Source: Alphaproteobacteria bacterium (GTDB lineage Bacteria > Pseudomonadota > Alphaproteobacteria > RS24). From it: 5,704 nt of DNA. The notes beneath the pieces were generated by a model. It was not told the origin of the DNA, did not search any database, and saw nothing but the letters and a program-made list of their open reading frames with translations. Numbering within the stretch: the first letter of the stretch is position 1; each line of letters opens with the position of its first letter. The position numbers were made by a program, and so were the translations under genes. Shown here one piece after another: positions 1 through 5,704 of this stretch. The DNA lies in NCBI GenBank assembly GCA_029248825.1, contig JAQWIP010000058.1:1-5704 (forward strand), written 5' to 3'.

Positions 1-92
1 AATTCATCGCCCAAAGATTTGGATAAAAGGGTAAGCCCTTCGGCTTCCGCGGCGAGGGTGTTTTGGGCAGAGGTGAGGGCATCAGTGGGCAT
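1..92 (-). CDS. KpsF/KdsD-like arabinose-5-phosphate isomerase, N-terminal fragment (runs off left edge)
   Basis: Only the first 30 codons and two bases of this minus-strand gene are in the window. The start is ATG at 92-90, preceded by a strong Shine-Dalgarno (AGGAG, minus strand, at 102-98) with 5 bases of spacing. The peptide begins MPTDALTSAQNTLAAEAEGL and continues to SKSLGDE. The pattern of an alpha-helix with 'A-x-x-T-L-x-x-E-A-E-x-L' followed by 'L-x-x-x-L-G-D-E' resembles the N-terminus of KpsF/GutQ/KdsD sugar isomerases, which convert ribulose-5-phosphate to arabinose-5-phosphate for Kdo synthesis. The SIS and CBS domains that would prove this lie outside the window. It sits 42 bases downstream of galU on the same strand, so co-transcription is likely, and both would feed LPS or capsule precursor synthesis. 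The family call is an inference from a short stretch. The existence of a gene start here is well supported. Confidence 0.6.
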   Translation of the reverse strand, partial: MPTDALTSAQNTLAAEAEGLTLLSKSLGDE

Positions 93-97
93 GGAAA

Positions 98-102
98 CTC
101 CT
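98..102 (-). promoter_or_regulatory. Ribosome binding site of the KpsF/KdsD-like gene
   Basis: The minus strand reads TTAGGAG and then TTTCC before the ATG at 92-90. This is a near-ideal Shine-Dalgarno at 5 bases of spacing. It is the main evidence that the truncated reading frame at the left edge is a real gene start. Confidence 0.7.
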
Positions 103-134
103 AAGTGGGCACTCATTATGCCCAAAACCAGTCT

Positions 135-1025
135 CTAATCAAGTAGATGACGGAGCTTGGATTGCAAGCTCGTATCGCCATTTTTACGCGCTTGCGCCAG
201 CGCATAGGCGACATTGGCCTGCAAAAACCCATCCTGATTACCGCAATCAAAGCGCGTGCCTTGAAACCGCAGACCGTGCAAGGGCAATTGGGTGATGAGC
301 TGGCTCATCGCATCGGTGATTTGAATTTCGCCGCCCGCCCCGCTTTCGCCTGCCGCAATGGTGCGCGACAGGGTTTGCATAATCTCCGCGTCGAAAATAT
401 AGCGGCCAATAACCGCCAGCGTGGAGGGCGCTTGGGCAGGCTCTGGTTTTTCGACCAAGCCTTGAATCGCCACCAAACCTTCGGCTTCGCTGGCTGGGTC
501 GACCACGCCATAGCGATGCGTCTGGTCGGCTGGCACATTTTCTACCGCCACTAAATTGCCGCCAAGGCGGGCATGGGCGTCGACCATTTGCGCCAGACAG
601 CCCGTGGTATGCAGCACCATATCATCGGGCAGAATAACCGCGAAAGGCGCCGCACCGACGGCCTCTTTGGCACACCAAATGGCATGGCCTAGCCCCAAGG
701 GCTCGTCTTGATAGACTTCGATAATTTCCGCGCCGTCTGGCAATCCGGCTTTTAAGAGCGCCAGCTCATTGGTTTTGCCGCGTGCCTTCAACGTGTCTTC
801 ATATTGCGGGGCGGGCGAAAAATGCTTGCCAATCGCAGCCTTGTCTCGCGAGGTGACAAACACAAAGCGCGTGCAACCTGCCTCGGCGGCCTCTTCGACC
901 GCCCATTGAAGCAGCGGCTTATCGACCACGGGCAGCATTTCTTTCGGCACCGCTTTGGTGGCGGGCAAGAAGCGCGTGCCAAGGCCAGCAACTGGAAAAA
1001 TGGCGGTAGTAAGGTTCGAGCGCAT
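135..1025 (-). CDS. galU: UTP-glucose-1-phosphate uridylyltransferase (UDP-glucose pyrophosphorylase)
   Basis: This cytoplasmic enzyme makes UDP-glucose from UTP and glucose-1-phosphate, supplying LPS, capsule and glucan synthesis. Using the ATG at 1025-1023, the protein is 296 residues, the usual GalU length. Visible motifs are the nucleotide-binding start FPVAGLGTRFLPATKA (about residues 10-25) followed by KEMLPVVDKP, then LGLGHA (110-115), the catalytic/metal region ILPDDM (Asp134-Asp135), VEKP (191-194) and GGEIQITDA (231-239). The frame stays open upstream to a TTG at 1112. The family begins just before the glycine-rich loop, so the ATG at 1025 fits best. An AGGA (minus strand, 1042-1039) lies about 13 bases before it, and a TTG two codons upstream (1031) would be better spaced. 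One oddity: near the C-terminus the segment is FDCGNQDGF, where many GalU proteins have a lysine after 'CG-x'; here it is glutamine. The next gene on this strand starts 42 bases downstream. Confidence 0.95.
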   Translation of the reverse strand: MRSNLTTAIFPVAGLGTRFLPATKAVPKEMLPVVDKPLLQWAVEEAAEAGCTRFVFVTSRDKAAIGKHFSPAPQYEDTLKARGKTNELALLKAGLPDGAEIIEVYQDEPLGLGHAIWCAKEAVGAAPFAVILPDDMVLHTTGCLAQMVDAHARLGGNLVAVENVPADQTHRYGVVDPASEAEGLVAIQGLVEKPEPAQAPSTLAVIGRYIFDAEIMQTLSRTIAAGESGAGGEIQITDAMSQLITQLPLHGLRFQGTRFDCGNQDGFLQANVAYALAQARKNGDTSLQSKLRHLLD

Positions 1026-1162
1026 AGGCAATTTGGGTTCCTTTGGGCTTAGATAGCCTGCTTGCGAAAGCATGAATCGGTTATAGTTTAGGCTAATTCT
1101 GCGTCCGTTCAAGCCTGCTTAAGGGCGCATTTCGCGCTAATTTTGCTTCCGGGAGATTTAAT
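1026..1162. promoter_or_regulatory. Divergent intergenic region between galU and the lytic transglycosylase gene
   Basis: This 137-base stretch separates two genes transcribed away from each other, so it should hold promoters for both. On the plus strand, TATAGT at 1082-1087 matches five of six positions of a -10 box, but the nearest -35-like TTGCGA (1062-1067) is only 14 bases away, too close for a standard promoter. On the minus strand, TTGAAC (1112-1107) and TAAACT (1090-1085) are 16 bases apart and make a weak candidate for galU. Two pairs of direct repeats lie here (see findings). A 5-bp stem with a GCGA loop on the plus strand occurs at 1059-1072. The promoter role is inferred from gene orientation; the exact boxes are tentative. 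Confidence 0.45.
1151..1155 (+). promoter_or_regulatory. Ribosome binding site of the lytic transglycosylase gene
   Basis: GGGAG at 1151-1155 lies 7 bases before the GTG start at 1163 and 5 bases before an overlapping out-of-frame ATG at 1161. It supports initiation at this point and not at an internal ATG, which would remove the charged start of the signal peptide. Confidence 0.65.
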
Positions 1163-2362
1163 GTGCGTTCGGTAATCCGTTTCACTTTTATCTTGGCGCT
1201 GATGGCGGCCAATCCGTTGTATGCGGCCGATGAAGCCTTTTCGCGGTTCATCGGTGAAGTGAAACTAGAGGCTAAAAAAAACGGCATTTCGGCGCCCTAT
1301 TTGCAAGCCTTGGAGGCGCTGACCCCCGATCCGGAAGTCTTGCGATTGGCGGCGCGCCAGCCTGAATATGTGAAACCCATTTGGTCTTATTTAGTGCATA
1401 TGGTGACCCCCAATCGATTGACCTTGGGTCGCGAGCAGTTACAGCAGCGCGAGGCGTTTTTGGAGCAGTTGGAAGAAAAATATGGCGTTCCGCGCACTAT
1501 TTTGGTGGCGATTTGGGGCGTCGAAACCAATTACGGTAGCCATAAAGGCAGCCATTCGGTGCTGCAAGCTTTGGCCACTTTGGGCTATACGGGCAAGCGC
1601 GCCGATTTTGGACGCCAGCAGTTGCTTTCGGCGTTGAAAATTTTGCAATCGGGCGATGTGGCGCTGAAGGATTTTAAAGGCAGTTGGGCCGGCGCCATGG
1701 GGCATACGCAATTTATTCCGACCACCTATGAGGGCTATGCCGCCGACGGCACGGGCGACGGGGTGCGCGATATTTGGACGGAGCCAAAAGACGCTTTGGC
1801 CTCGACCGCCAATTATTTGAACCGCATGGGCTGGAAGCGCGATTTGCCGTGGGGCTTTGAAGTGCAAGTGCCGAGCGATATGGATTTTGCTTTGGCCAAA
1901 TTAAAACAACCCAAGCCCGCCGCTTTTTGGCGAGATAAGGGCGTGCGCGTCGCGTCTCGCGCGCTTGTTGATGATTTGGGCGATGATTTGGGTGATATGT
2001 CTTTATTTGCACCCGCCGGCGTGCGCGGGCCGGTGTTTCTCGTGACCAAAAACTTTGGCGCTTTATTGCGCTATAACACGGCGCCCGCCTATGCGCTGGC
2101 GGTGGCGCATTTGAGCCAACGGTTTTTGGGCGCCGCCGCCTTTGCCACCGACTGGCCGATGGCGGATCGTCCGCTTTTGCCCGACGAAATTTCCGATATG
2201 CAGCGCGCCCTCATGGCCAATGGTTTTGATGCGGGCGGCGTCGACGGGGTGTTGGGAAGTCAGACGCGCGCGGCCGTGCGCCAATATCAAAAGGCGCGGG
2301 GGCTGGCCGTCGATGGCTATGCGACGCCCGGAATTTTGATGCAATTGCGGCAAGCCAAATAG
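1163..2362 (+). CDS. Exported lytic murein transglycosylase (MltB/SLT_2 type, GH103) with C-terminal peptidoglycan-binding domain
   Basis: The 399-residue protein should cleave the MurNAc-GlcNAc bond of peptidoglycan, forming 1,6-anhydro ends, in the periplasm. Residues 1-21 look like a Sec signal peptide: Arg2 and Arg6, a hydrophobic core, and LYA-A cleavage near residue 21. There is no lipobox cysteine, so unlike E. coli MltB it is probably soluble. The catalytic domain covers about 25-325, with the general-acid Glu121 in AIWGVETNYG and the conserved GSWAGAMGHTQFIP (173-186). A linker follows, and residues 342-397 form a PG_binding_1 domain (DMQRALMANGFDAGG, VLGSQTRAAVRQYQ, GLAVDGYATPG). 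This layout is common in alphaproteobacteria. The start is GTG at 1163. An ATG two bases earlier (1161) is out of frame and stops after four codons. A 12-base tandem repeat encodes DDLGDDLGD at residues 270-278. The family call is firm; the specific paralogue is not determinable. Confidence 0.92.
   Translation: MRSVIRFTFILALMAANPLYAADEAFSRFIGEVKLEAKKNGISAPYLQALEALTPDPEVLRLAARQPEYVKPIWSYLVHMVTPNRLTLGREQLQQREAFLEQLEEKYGVPRTILVAIWGVETNYGSHKGSHSVLQALATLGYTGKRADFGRQQLLSALKILQSGDVALKDFKGSWAGAMGHTQFIPTTYEGYAADGTGDGVRDIWTEPKDALASTANYLNRMGWKRDLPWGFEVQVPSDMDFALAKLKQPKPAAFWRDKGVRVASRALVDDLGDDLGDMSLFAPAGVRGPVFLVTKNFGALLRYNTAPAYALAVAHLSQRFLGAAAFATDWPMADRPLLPDEISDMQRALMANGFDAGGVDGVLGSQTRAAVRQYQKARGLAVDGYATPGILMQLRQAK
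1970..1993 (+). repeat. In-frame 12-bp tandem duplication in the transglycosylase gene
   Basis: Two adjacent 12-base units, GATGATTTGGGC (1970-1981) and GATGATTTGGGT (1982-1993), differ only in the last base. They are in frame and encode D-D-L-G twice, between the catalytic core motifs and the C-terminal domain. The protein stays open and complete, so it is probably a harmless loop expansion. Confidence 0.7.
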
Positions 2363-2419
2363 TCGCACGAAGCGCAGCCGAGGCTAGTAAAGCCGCGATT
2401 TTATGGTATCTTCCTGCCC

Positions 2420-3379
2420 ATGACAGAGATGAAAAATCAGGCGCAAGACGCCATTGAAGCGATTTTGGCGGGCTATGAAAAGCTTGGCTATATCAGTGAT
2501 GAACAAATTGCGACGGCGCTTTTCCTCGCCCAGAAGCTAGAAAAGCCGCTTCTGGTGGAAGGCCCCCCCGGTGTTGGTAAAACCGAATTGGCCAAAGCGA
2601 CGGCCGAATATCTCGGTCTCGATATGATTCGCCTGCAATGCTATGAGGGGCTGGATGAGAGCAAGGCGCTCTACGAATGGCAATATGGCAAGCAGCTGCT
2701 TTACACCCAAGTGCTGAAAGAAAAGCTCGGCGATTTAATGCAAGGCACCAACTCACTGGATGAGAGCATGGCCAAGCTGAATAATTTCGAAGATGTGTTT
2801 TTCTCCGAGCAGTTTTTGCAAACGCGGCCTTTGCTGCAAGCCCTGCAAAATGAAGATGGCGCGGTTTTGCTCATCGATGAGATTGATAAATCAGATGATG
2901 AGTTCGAGGCTTTCTTGCTGGAAATTCTTTCCGATTATCAAATCTCCATTCCAGAGCTGGGCACCGTAAAAGCCAAGAAACCGCCTTTGGTGTTTTTGAC
3001 CTCGAACAATACGCGCGAAATTGGCGATGCGCTGAAGCGTCGTTGTTTGCACCTATATATTCCGTTTCCGGATGCGGCGCGCGAGAACACGATTTTGCAG
3101 GCGCGTGTGCCAGAGCTGAACCAGCAATTGCGCGACAATATTGTGAACTTCGTGCAAGCCGTACGGCAGATGGATTTGAAAAAACCACCGGCGGTCAGCG
3201 AGACAATTGATTGGGCGCGCACGGTTGTGCTGTTGAATATGAGCGTGTTGGATGCGGAGTTCATTCGCAATACGCTGAATGTTCTGCTGAAATTCCGTTC
3301 GGATATTGAAAACGTTGAGGGCGAGATTGCGCGACTGATGCGCGAGACGCAGCTCACGCCCGACACGCCGATACAATAG
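2420..3379 (+). CDS. MoxR-family AAA+ ATPase (CoxD-like)
   Basis: This 319-residue cytoplasmic ATPase belongs to the MoxR group of AAA+ proteins, which work as chaperones or metal-cofactor insertases with a VWA partner. Walker A is GPPGVGKT (48-55) with Lys54 and Thr55. Walker B is LLIDEID (150-156) with Asp153 and Glu154. Sensor 1 is in LTSNNTRE (193-200, Asn196/Asn197). Arg207/Arg208 in ALKRRC are arginine-finger candidates, and Arg267 in DWARTV is a sensor-2 candidate. The segment YQISIPELGTVKAKKPP (173-189) before sensor 1 fits the beta-hairpin insert of the MoxR clade. The gene starts 57 bases after the transglycosylase stop. No Shine-Dalgarno precedes the ATG at 2420 (upstream bases CTTCCTGCCC). 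The in-frame ATG at 2429 has only a weak AGAG before it. The VWA gene follows 9 bases after the stop, so the two are co-transcribed. Resemblance to CoxD of aerobic CO dehydrogenase is at family level only; no CO dehydrogenase subunit gene is present. Confidence 0.93.
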   Translation: MTEMKNQAQDAIEAILAGYEKLGYISDEQIATALFLAQKLEKPLLVEGPPGVGKTELAKATAEYLGLDMIRLQCYEGLDESKALYEWQYGKQLLYTQVLKEKLGDLMQGTNSLDESMAKLNNFEDVFFSEQFLQTRPLLQALQNEDGAVLLIDEIDKSDDEFEAFLLEILSDYQISIPELGTVKAKKPPLVFLTSNNTREIGDALKRRCLHLYIPFPDAARENTILQARVPELNQQLRDNIVNFVQAVRQMDLKKPPAVSETIDWARTVVLLNMSVLDAEFIRNTLNVLLKFRSDIENVEGEIARLMRETQLTPDTPIQ

Positions 3380-3388
3380 GCCTATCTG

Positions 3389-4897
3389 ATGATTGCCGAT
3401 TTCATCCGTATTTTGCGCGCTGCCGACATTCAAGTGTCGCCAGCCGAAGCGATTGATGCGGCGGCAGTCATCGAAGAAATAGGCATTGGCGAGCGGCGTC
3501 TGTTGAAACATGCGCTGGGGCATACTTTGGCCAAAACGCAGTTTGAGAAACAGTCTTTCGACGAATGTTTCGACATTTATTTCAAACTGCTCGAAATGGA
3601 TCTCGGCGAAGCAACGCCGACATCGGATAGTGGCGAGGCGCCCGACGAACCAGACGCGCCATCGCGAGACAGCGCGGGCGATGCTACAGATGCCTCAGAT
3701 GATGCGGATGGCGAAGAGGGCGAAGCCCAAGAAGGCCAACCTGGCGACCAGCCCGGAGCCCCGACGGGAGAGGCGAAGAAAGCCAGCAAAAAACCTGGCG
3801 AACCAGGCAGAGATGAAACCGGCGAAGGCGAAACCGACACGCAGCGCGCGTCCCTCGTGGATATGCTGACCCAAAAAGATCAGGCTGCCCTGCAAGCGGC
3901 CATCTCGGAAGCGGCGCAAAAAGTGGGATTGGCGGACGCGAAATTATTCACCCAGCAGGGCATGTTCTCGCGCCGCATTATGGAATCCATGGGGCTGGCG
4001 CAACTCGATGCGCATATTCGCCAGCTGGAAGAAAATGGCGAGAGCGGCAAAGCCGATGGCTTGCGCGAAGGGCGCGGGCAATTGTTTGAGGCCGTGTTTG
4101 ATTTCGTCGAACGCCAGATTGCCATGCGCACCAAAAACGCCGGACGCCTGTTGCGCGAGGATGCTTTGTCGCGCATTCGTCTGTCGAATCTCGATCGCTC
4201 GGATATGAAAATTATGCGCGGGCTTATTCAGCGACTTGCCAAAAGGCTGGCCTCGCGCCATTCGCGCCAGCGCAAAAAATCGCGCCGTGGCATGTTGGAT
4301 ATTCGCCGCACCATGCGCCGCAATGTGGCTTATGACGGCAATCTGTTTGAGCTGTCTTGGCGGCGCACTAAAGTCGAGCGGCCAAAGCTTCTCGTGTTAT
4401 GCGATGTCTCGGGCTCGGTGGCGGCCGTGTCGCAGTTCTTCTTGATGTTTCTCTATAGCCTCGATGAGGTGATGCCCAAGACGAGAAGTTTTGTTTTCTC
4501 CAATCGGGCGGGTGAGATTTCTGACATGATGCGCGATGGCGATATGGATCAGGTGATGGAACAAGCGCTGCGCGAGTTTGGCGGCGGCTCCACCGATTAC
4601 GGCATGTCGATGATGGATTTTGCCGAAGCCACGCTGGATACGATTGACCATCGCACCACGGTGATGATTTTGGGCGATGCGCGCTCGAATTATGGCGACC
4701 CTGGGCATTTGGTTTTAAAAGAAATGCACGAGCGCGCGCGCCGCGTGATTTGGCTGAACCCAGAAGGCGAGAGCAGTTGGGGAACGGGTGATAGCGAAAT
4801 GAAACGCCTCGGCGCCTATTGCACGCATAAACAAGTGTGCAATTCCGTCAAACACGTCGAGCGGGTTTTGGACGACCTTTTGCGGTTAAGCACGTAA
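3389..4897 (+). CDS. CoxE-like VWA-domain protein, partner of the MoxR ATPase
   Basis: The 502-residue protein is the expected partner of the upstream ATPase. The N-terminal part (about 1-70, starting MIADFIRILRAADIQVSPAE) and the segment RRTMRRNVAYDG through ELSWRR (307-326) are typical of CoxE-family proteins. A VWA domain covers about 333-495. Its metal-ion-dependent adhesion site is complete: Asp339, Ser341 and Ser343 in CDVSGSV, Thr402 in GGGSTDYG, and Asp430 in MILGDARSNYGD. Residues 72-156 are a low-complexity linker rich in Asp, Glu, Gly, Ala and Pro, likely disordered. Residues 280-311 are strongly basic (RLAKRLASRHSRQRKKSRRG). The C-terminus has Cys478, His480 and Cys484. No signal peptide or membrane segment is seen, so it should be cytoplasmic. 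The ATG at 3389 lies 9 bases after the ATPase stop, with only a weak AGG overlapping that stop as Shine-Dalgarno, suggesting translational coupling. The client is unknown. Confidence 0.9.
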   Translation: MIADFIRILRAADIQVSPAEAIDAAAVIEEIGIGERRLLKHALGHTLAKTQFEKQSFDECFDIYFKLLEMDLGEATPTSDSGEAPDEPDAPSRDSAGDATDASDDADGEEGEAQEGQPGDQPGAPTGEAKKASKKPGEPGRDETGEGETDTQRASLVDMLTQKDQAALQAAISEAAQKVGLADAKLFTQQGMFSRRIMESMGLAQLDAHIRQLEENGESGKADGLREGRGQLFEAVFDFVERQIAMRTKNAGRLLREDALSRIRLSNLDRSDMKIMRGLIQRLAKRLASRHSRQRKKSRRGMLDIRRTMRRNVAYDGNLFELSWRRTKVERPKLLVLCDVSGSVAAVSQFFLMFLYSLDEVMPKTRSFVFSNRAGEISDMMRDGDMDQVMEQALREFGGGSTDYGMSMMDFAEATLDTIDHRTTVMILGDARSNYGDPGHLVLKEMHERARRVIWLNPEGESSWGTGDSEMKRLGAYCTHKQVCNSVKHVERVLDDLLRLST

Positions 4898-4900
4898 GCT

Positions 4901-5704
4901 TCAGCGCGGCAGAACGCTCTCGCCCATGAGGAAGAAATCAACTTCGCGGGCGCATTGGCGACCCTCGCGAATGGCCCAAACCACCAGCGATTGACCGCGA
5001 CGCATATCCCCACAAGCAAAGACTTTCTTGCGCGAGCTTTCATAGGTCGCTGTGTCGGCGGCGACATTGCCGCGCGGGTCTTTTTCCAGCGCCAATTCTT
5101 CCACCAAACCATCGTGGACGGGGTGGATAAAGCCCATCGCCAGCAGTACCAAATCGGCCTTCAGCTCAAACTCGGAGCCTGCGATGTCTTGCATTTTATC
5201 GTCGACTTTAATGCACTCAATGGCGGTTACTTTGCCGTCTTCGCCCATGACTTTTTTGGTCATCACCGAGAAGTCGCGCACGGCGCCCTCTTCTTGGCTG
5301 CTCGAGGTGCGCATTTTTAGCGGCCAATCTGGCCAAGTCATGCCCTTGTCTTCTTTCTCGGGCGGCATGGGCATAATTTCCAGCTGCGTCACCGAAGCGG
5401 CGCCTTGGCGGAAACTCGTGCCAATGCAATCCGAGCCCGTATCGCCACCGCCGATAACCACGACATGTTTGTCTTTGGCGAGAATAGGCGTGATGTCGCC
5501 CAAATCTTCGTCTCCAACGCGGCGGTTTTGTTGCGGTAGGAAATCCATGGCGTAATGCACGCCGTCGAGGTCTCGACCCGCCACTGGCAAATCGCGAGGC
5601 ACTTCCGAGCCACCGGAGAGAATGAGCGCATCATGTTTGGCTTCCAAATCATTGGCCGTCACATCGATCCCAACGTTGACGCCATAATGGAAGCTCACGC
5701 CTTC
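4901..5704 (-). CDS. gltD: Glutamate synthase [NADPH] small (beta) subunit, C-terminal fragment (5' end beyond right edge)
   Basis: The reading frame is open through the last base of the window, so the gene starts outside it; the visible 267 residues are a little over half of the usual 470-480. GltD passes electrons from NADPH through FAD to the large subunit GltB, which makes glutamate from glutamine and 2-oxoglutarate. Visible features are the start EGVSFHYGVNVG, the SGGSE segment, the NADPH-binding GGGDTGSDC (about 85-93 of the fragment), WPDWPLKMRTSSSQEEGA (about 124-141), LVLLAMGF (about 185-192), and the FAD-binding C-terminal FACGDMRRGQSLVVWAIREG (about 229-248). The wording is typical of alphaproteobacterial GltD. 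The N-terminal Fe-S cysteines and first Rossmann motif are outside the window. The TGA stop (4903-4901) is 3 bases from the stop of the convergent VWA gene. gltB is probably nearby beyond the right edge, but that is inference. Confidence 0.95.
   Translation of the reverse strand, partial: EGVSFHYGVNVGIDVTANDLEAKHDALILSGGSEVPRDLPVAGRDLDGVHYAMDFLPQQNRRVGDEDLGDITPILAKDKHVVVIGGGDTGSDCIGTSFRQGAASVTQLEIMPMPPEKEDKGMTWPDWPLKMRTSSSQEEGAVRDFSVMTKKVMGEDGKVTAIECIKVDDKMQDIAGSEFELKADLVLLAMGFIHPVHDGLVEELALEKDPRGNVAADTATYESSRKKVFACGDMRRGQSLVVWAIREGRQCAREVDFFLMGESVLPR

Noticed and set aside
147..554. 135-codon plus-strand frame opposite galU
   Set aside because: Lies entirely antisense to a complete GalU with all motifs; no domain is recognisable.
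1059..1072. 5-bp hairpin with a GCGA loop as a riboswitch or attenuator
   Set aside because: Isolated short stem without further structure or a poly-U run; expected by chance in this composition.
1026..1112. N-terminal extension of GalU to the TTG at 1112 or the ATG at 1073
   Set aside because: The extra 16-29 residues are not typical of the family, which begins just before the glycine-rich loop, and no Shine-Dalgarno precedes either start.
2382..2402. Possible terminator after the transglycosylase gene: GGCT/AGCC stem with a following TTTT
   Set aside because: The stem is only 4 bp, and a GCGA stretch separates it from a run of just four T. Too weak to call as an intrinsic terminator.
2938..3523. 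Long open frames on the minus strand opposite the ATPase and the start of the VWA gene (142 and 156 codons)
   Set aside because: Cys/Ser/Arg-rich translations without recognisable domains, antisense to well-supported genes; composition shadows.
3577..3840. Ser/Pro/Ala-rich minus-strand frame opposite the acidic linker
   Set aside because: It is the reverse of a low-complexity repeat-like coding stretch, with no ribosome site or family resemblance.
2420..4897. Calling the pair coxD and coxE of carbon monoxide dehydrogenase
   Set aside because: No CO dehydrogenase structural or accessory gene is in the window, and MoxR/CoxE-like pairs are widespread outside cox clusters; only family-level naming is justified.
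4903..4918. AGCG/CGCT inverted repeat at the convergent gene ends
   Set aside because: Four-base stem with an eight-base loop, inside gltD coding sequence and without a U-tract on either strand.

Overview
The window looks like ordinary chromosomal DNA of an alphaproteobacterium. Coding density is high, base composition is moderately GC-rich, and the encoded GltD, GalU and MltB-type proteins read as alphaproteobacterial. I saw no tRNA, rRNA, CRISPR array, insertion sequence, prophage gene or attachment site. The taxonomic call rests on recognising protein families, not on a search.

Layout: (1) Positions 1-1025, minus strand, hold galU (UTP-glucose-1-phosphate uridylyltransferase). It is followed 42 bases later by the first 30 codons of a KpsF/KdsD-like arabinose-5-phosphate isomerase that runs off the left edge. 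Both supply sugar precursors for surface polysaccharide or LPS. (2) Positions 1026-1162 are a divergent promoter region with two pairs of short direct repeats. (3) Positions 1163-2362, plus strand, encode an exported MltB-type lytic transglycosylase with a C-terminal peptidoglycan-binding domain. (4) Positions 2420-4897, plus strand, encode a MoxR-family AAA+ ATPase and, 9 bases later, a CoxE-like von Willebrand factor A (VWA) protein, an ATPase/VWA chaperone pair. (5) Positions 4901-5704, minus strand, are the C-terminal part of glutamate synthase small subunit GltD, which enters from the right edge and converges on the VWA gene with only 3 bases between stop codons.

How the genes work together: galU and the isomerase gene form a probable sugar-nucleotide/LPS-precursor operon. 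The transglycosylase also acts in the envelope but is transcribed divergently. The MoxR/VWA pair should form a two-component remodelling machine of the kind seen in CoxD-CoxE, CbbQ-CbbO, NorQ-NorD and RavA-ViaA. No client enzyme is present in the window, so its target is unknown. GltD belongs to ammonium assimilation and is functionally unrelated.

The most interesting item is the orphan MoxR/CoxE-like pair. Smaller observations concern start sites: a GTG start overlapped by a four-codon ATG mini-ORF, and an ATPase gene with no visible Shine-Dalgarno. I did not find convincing evidence of a wholly new system.
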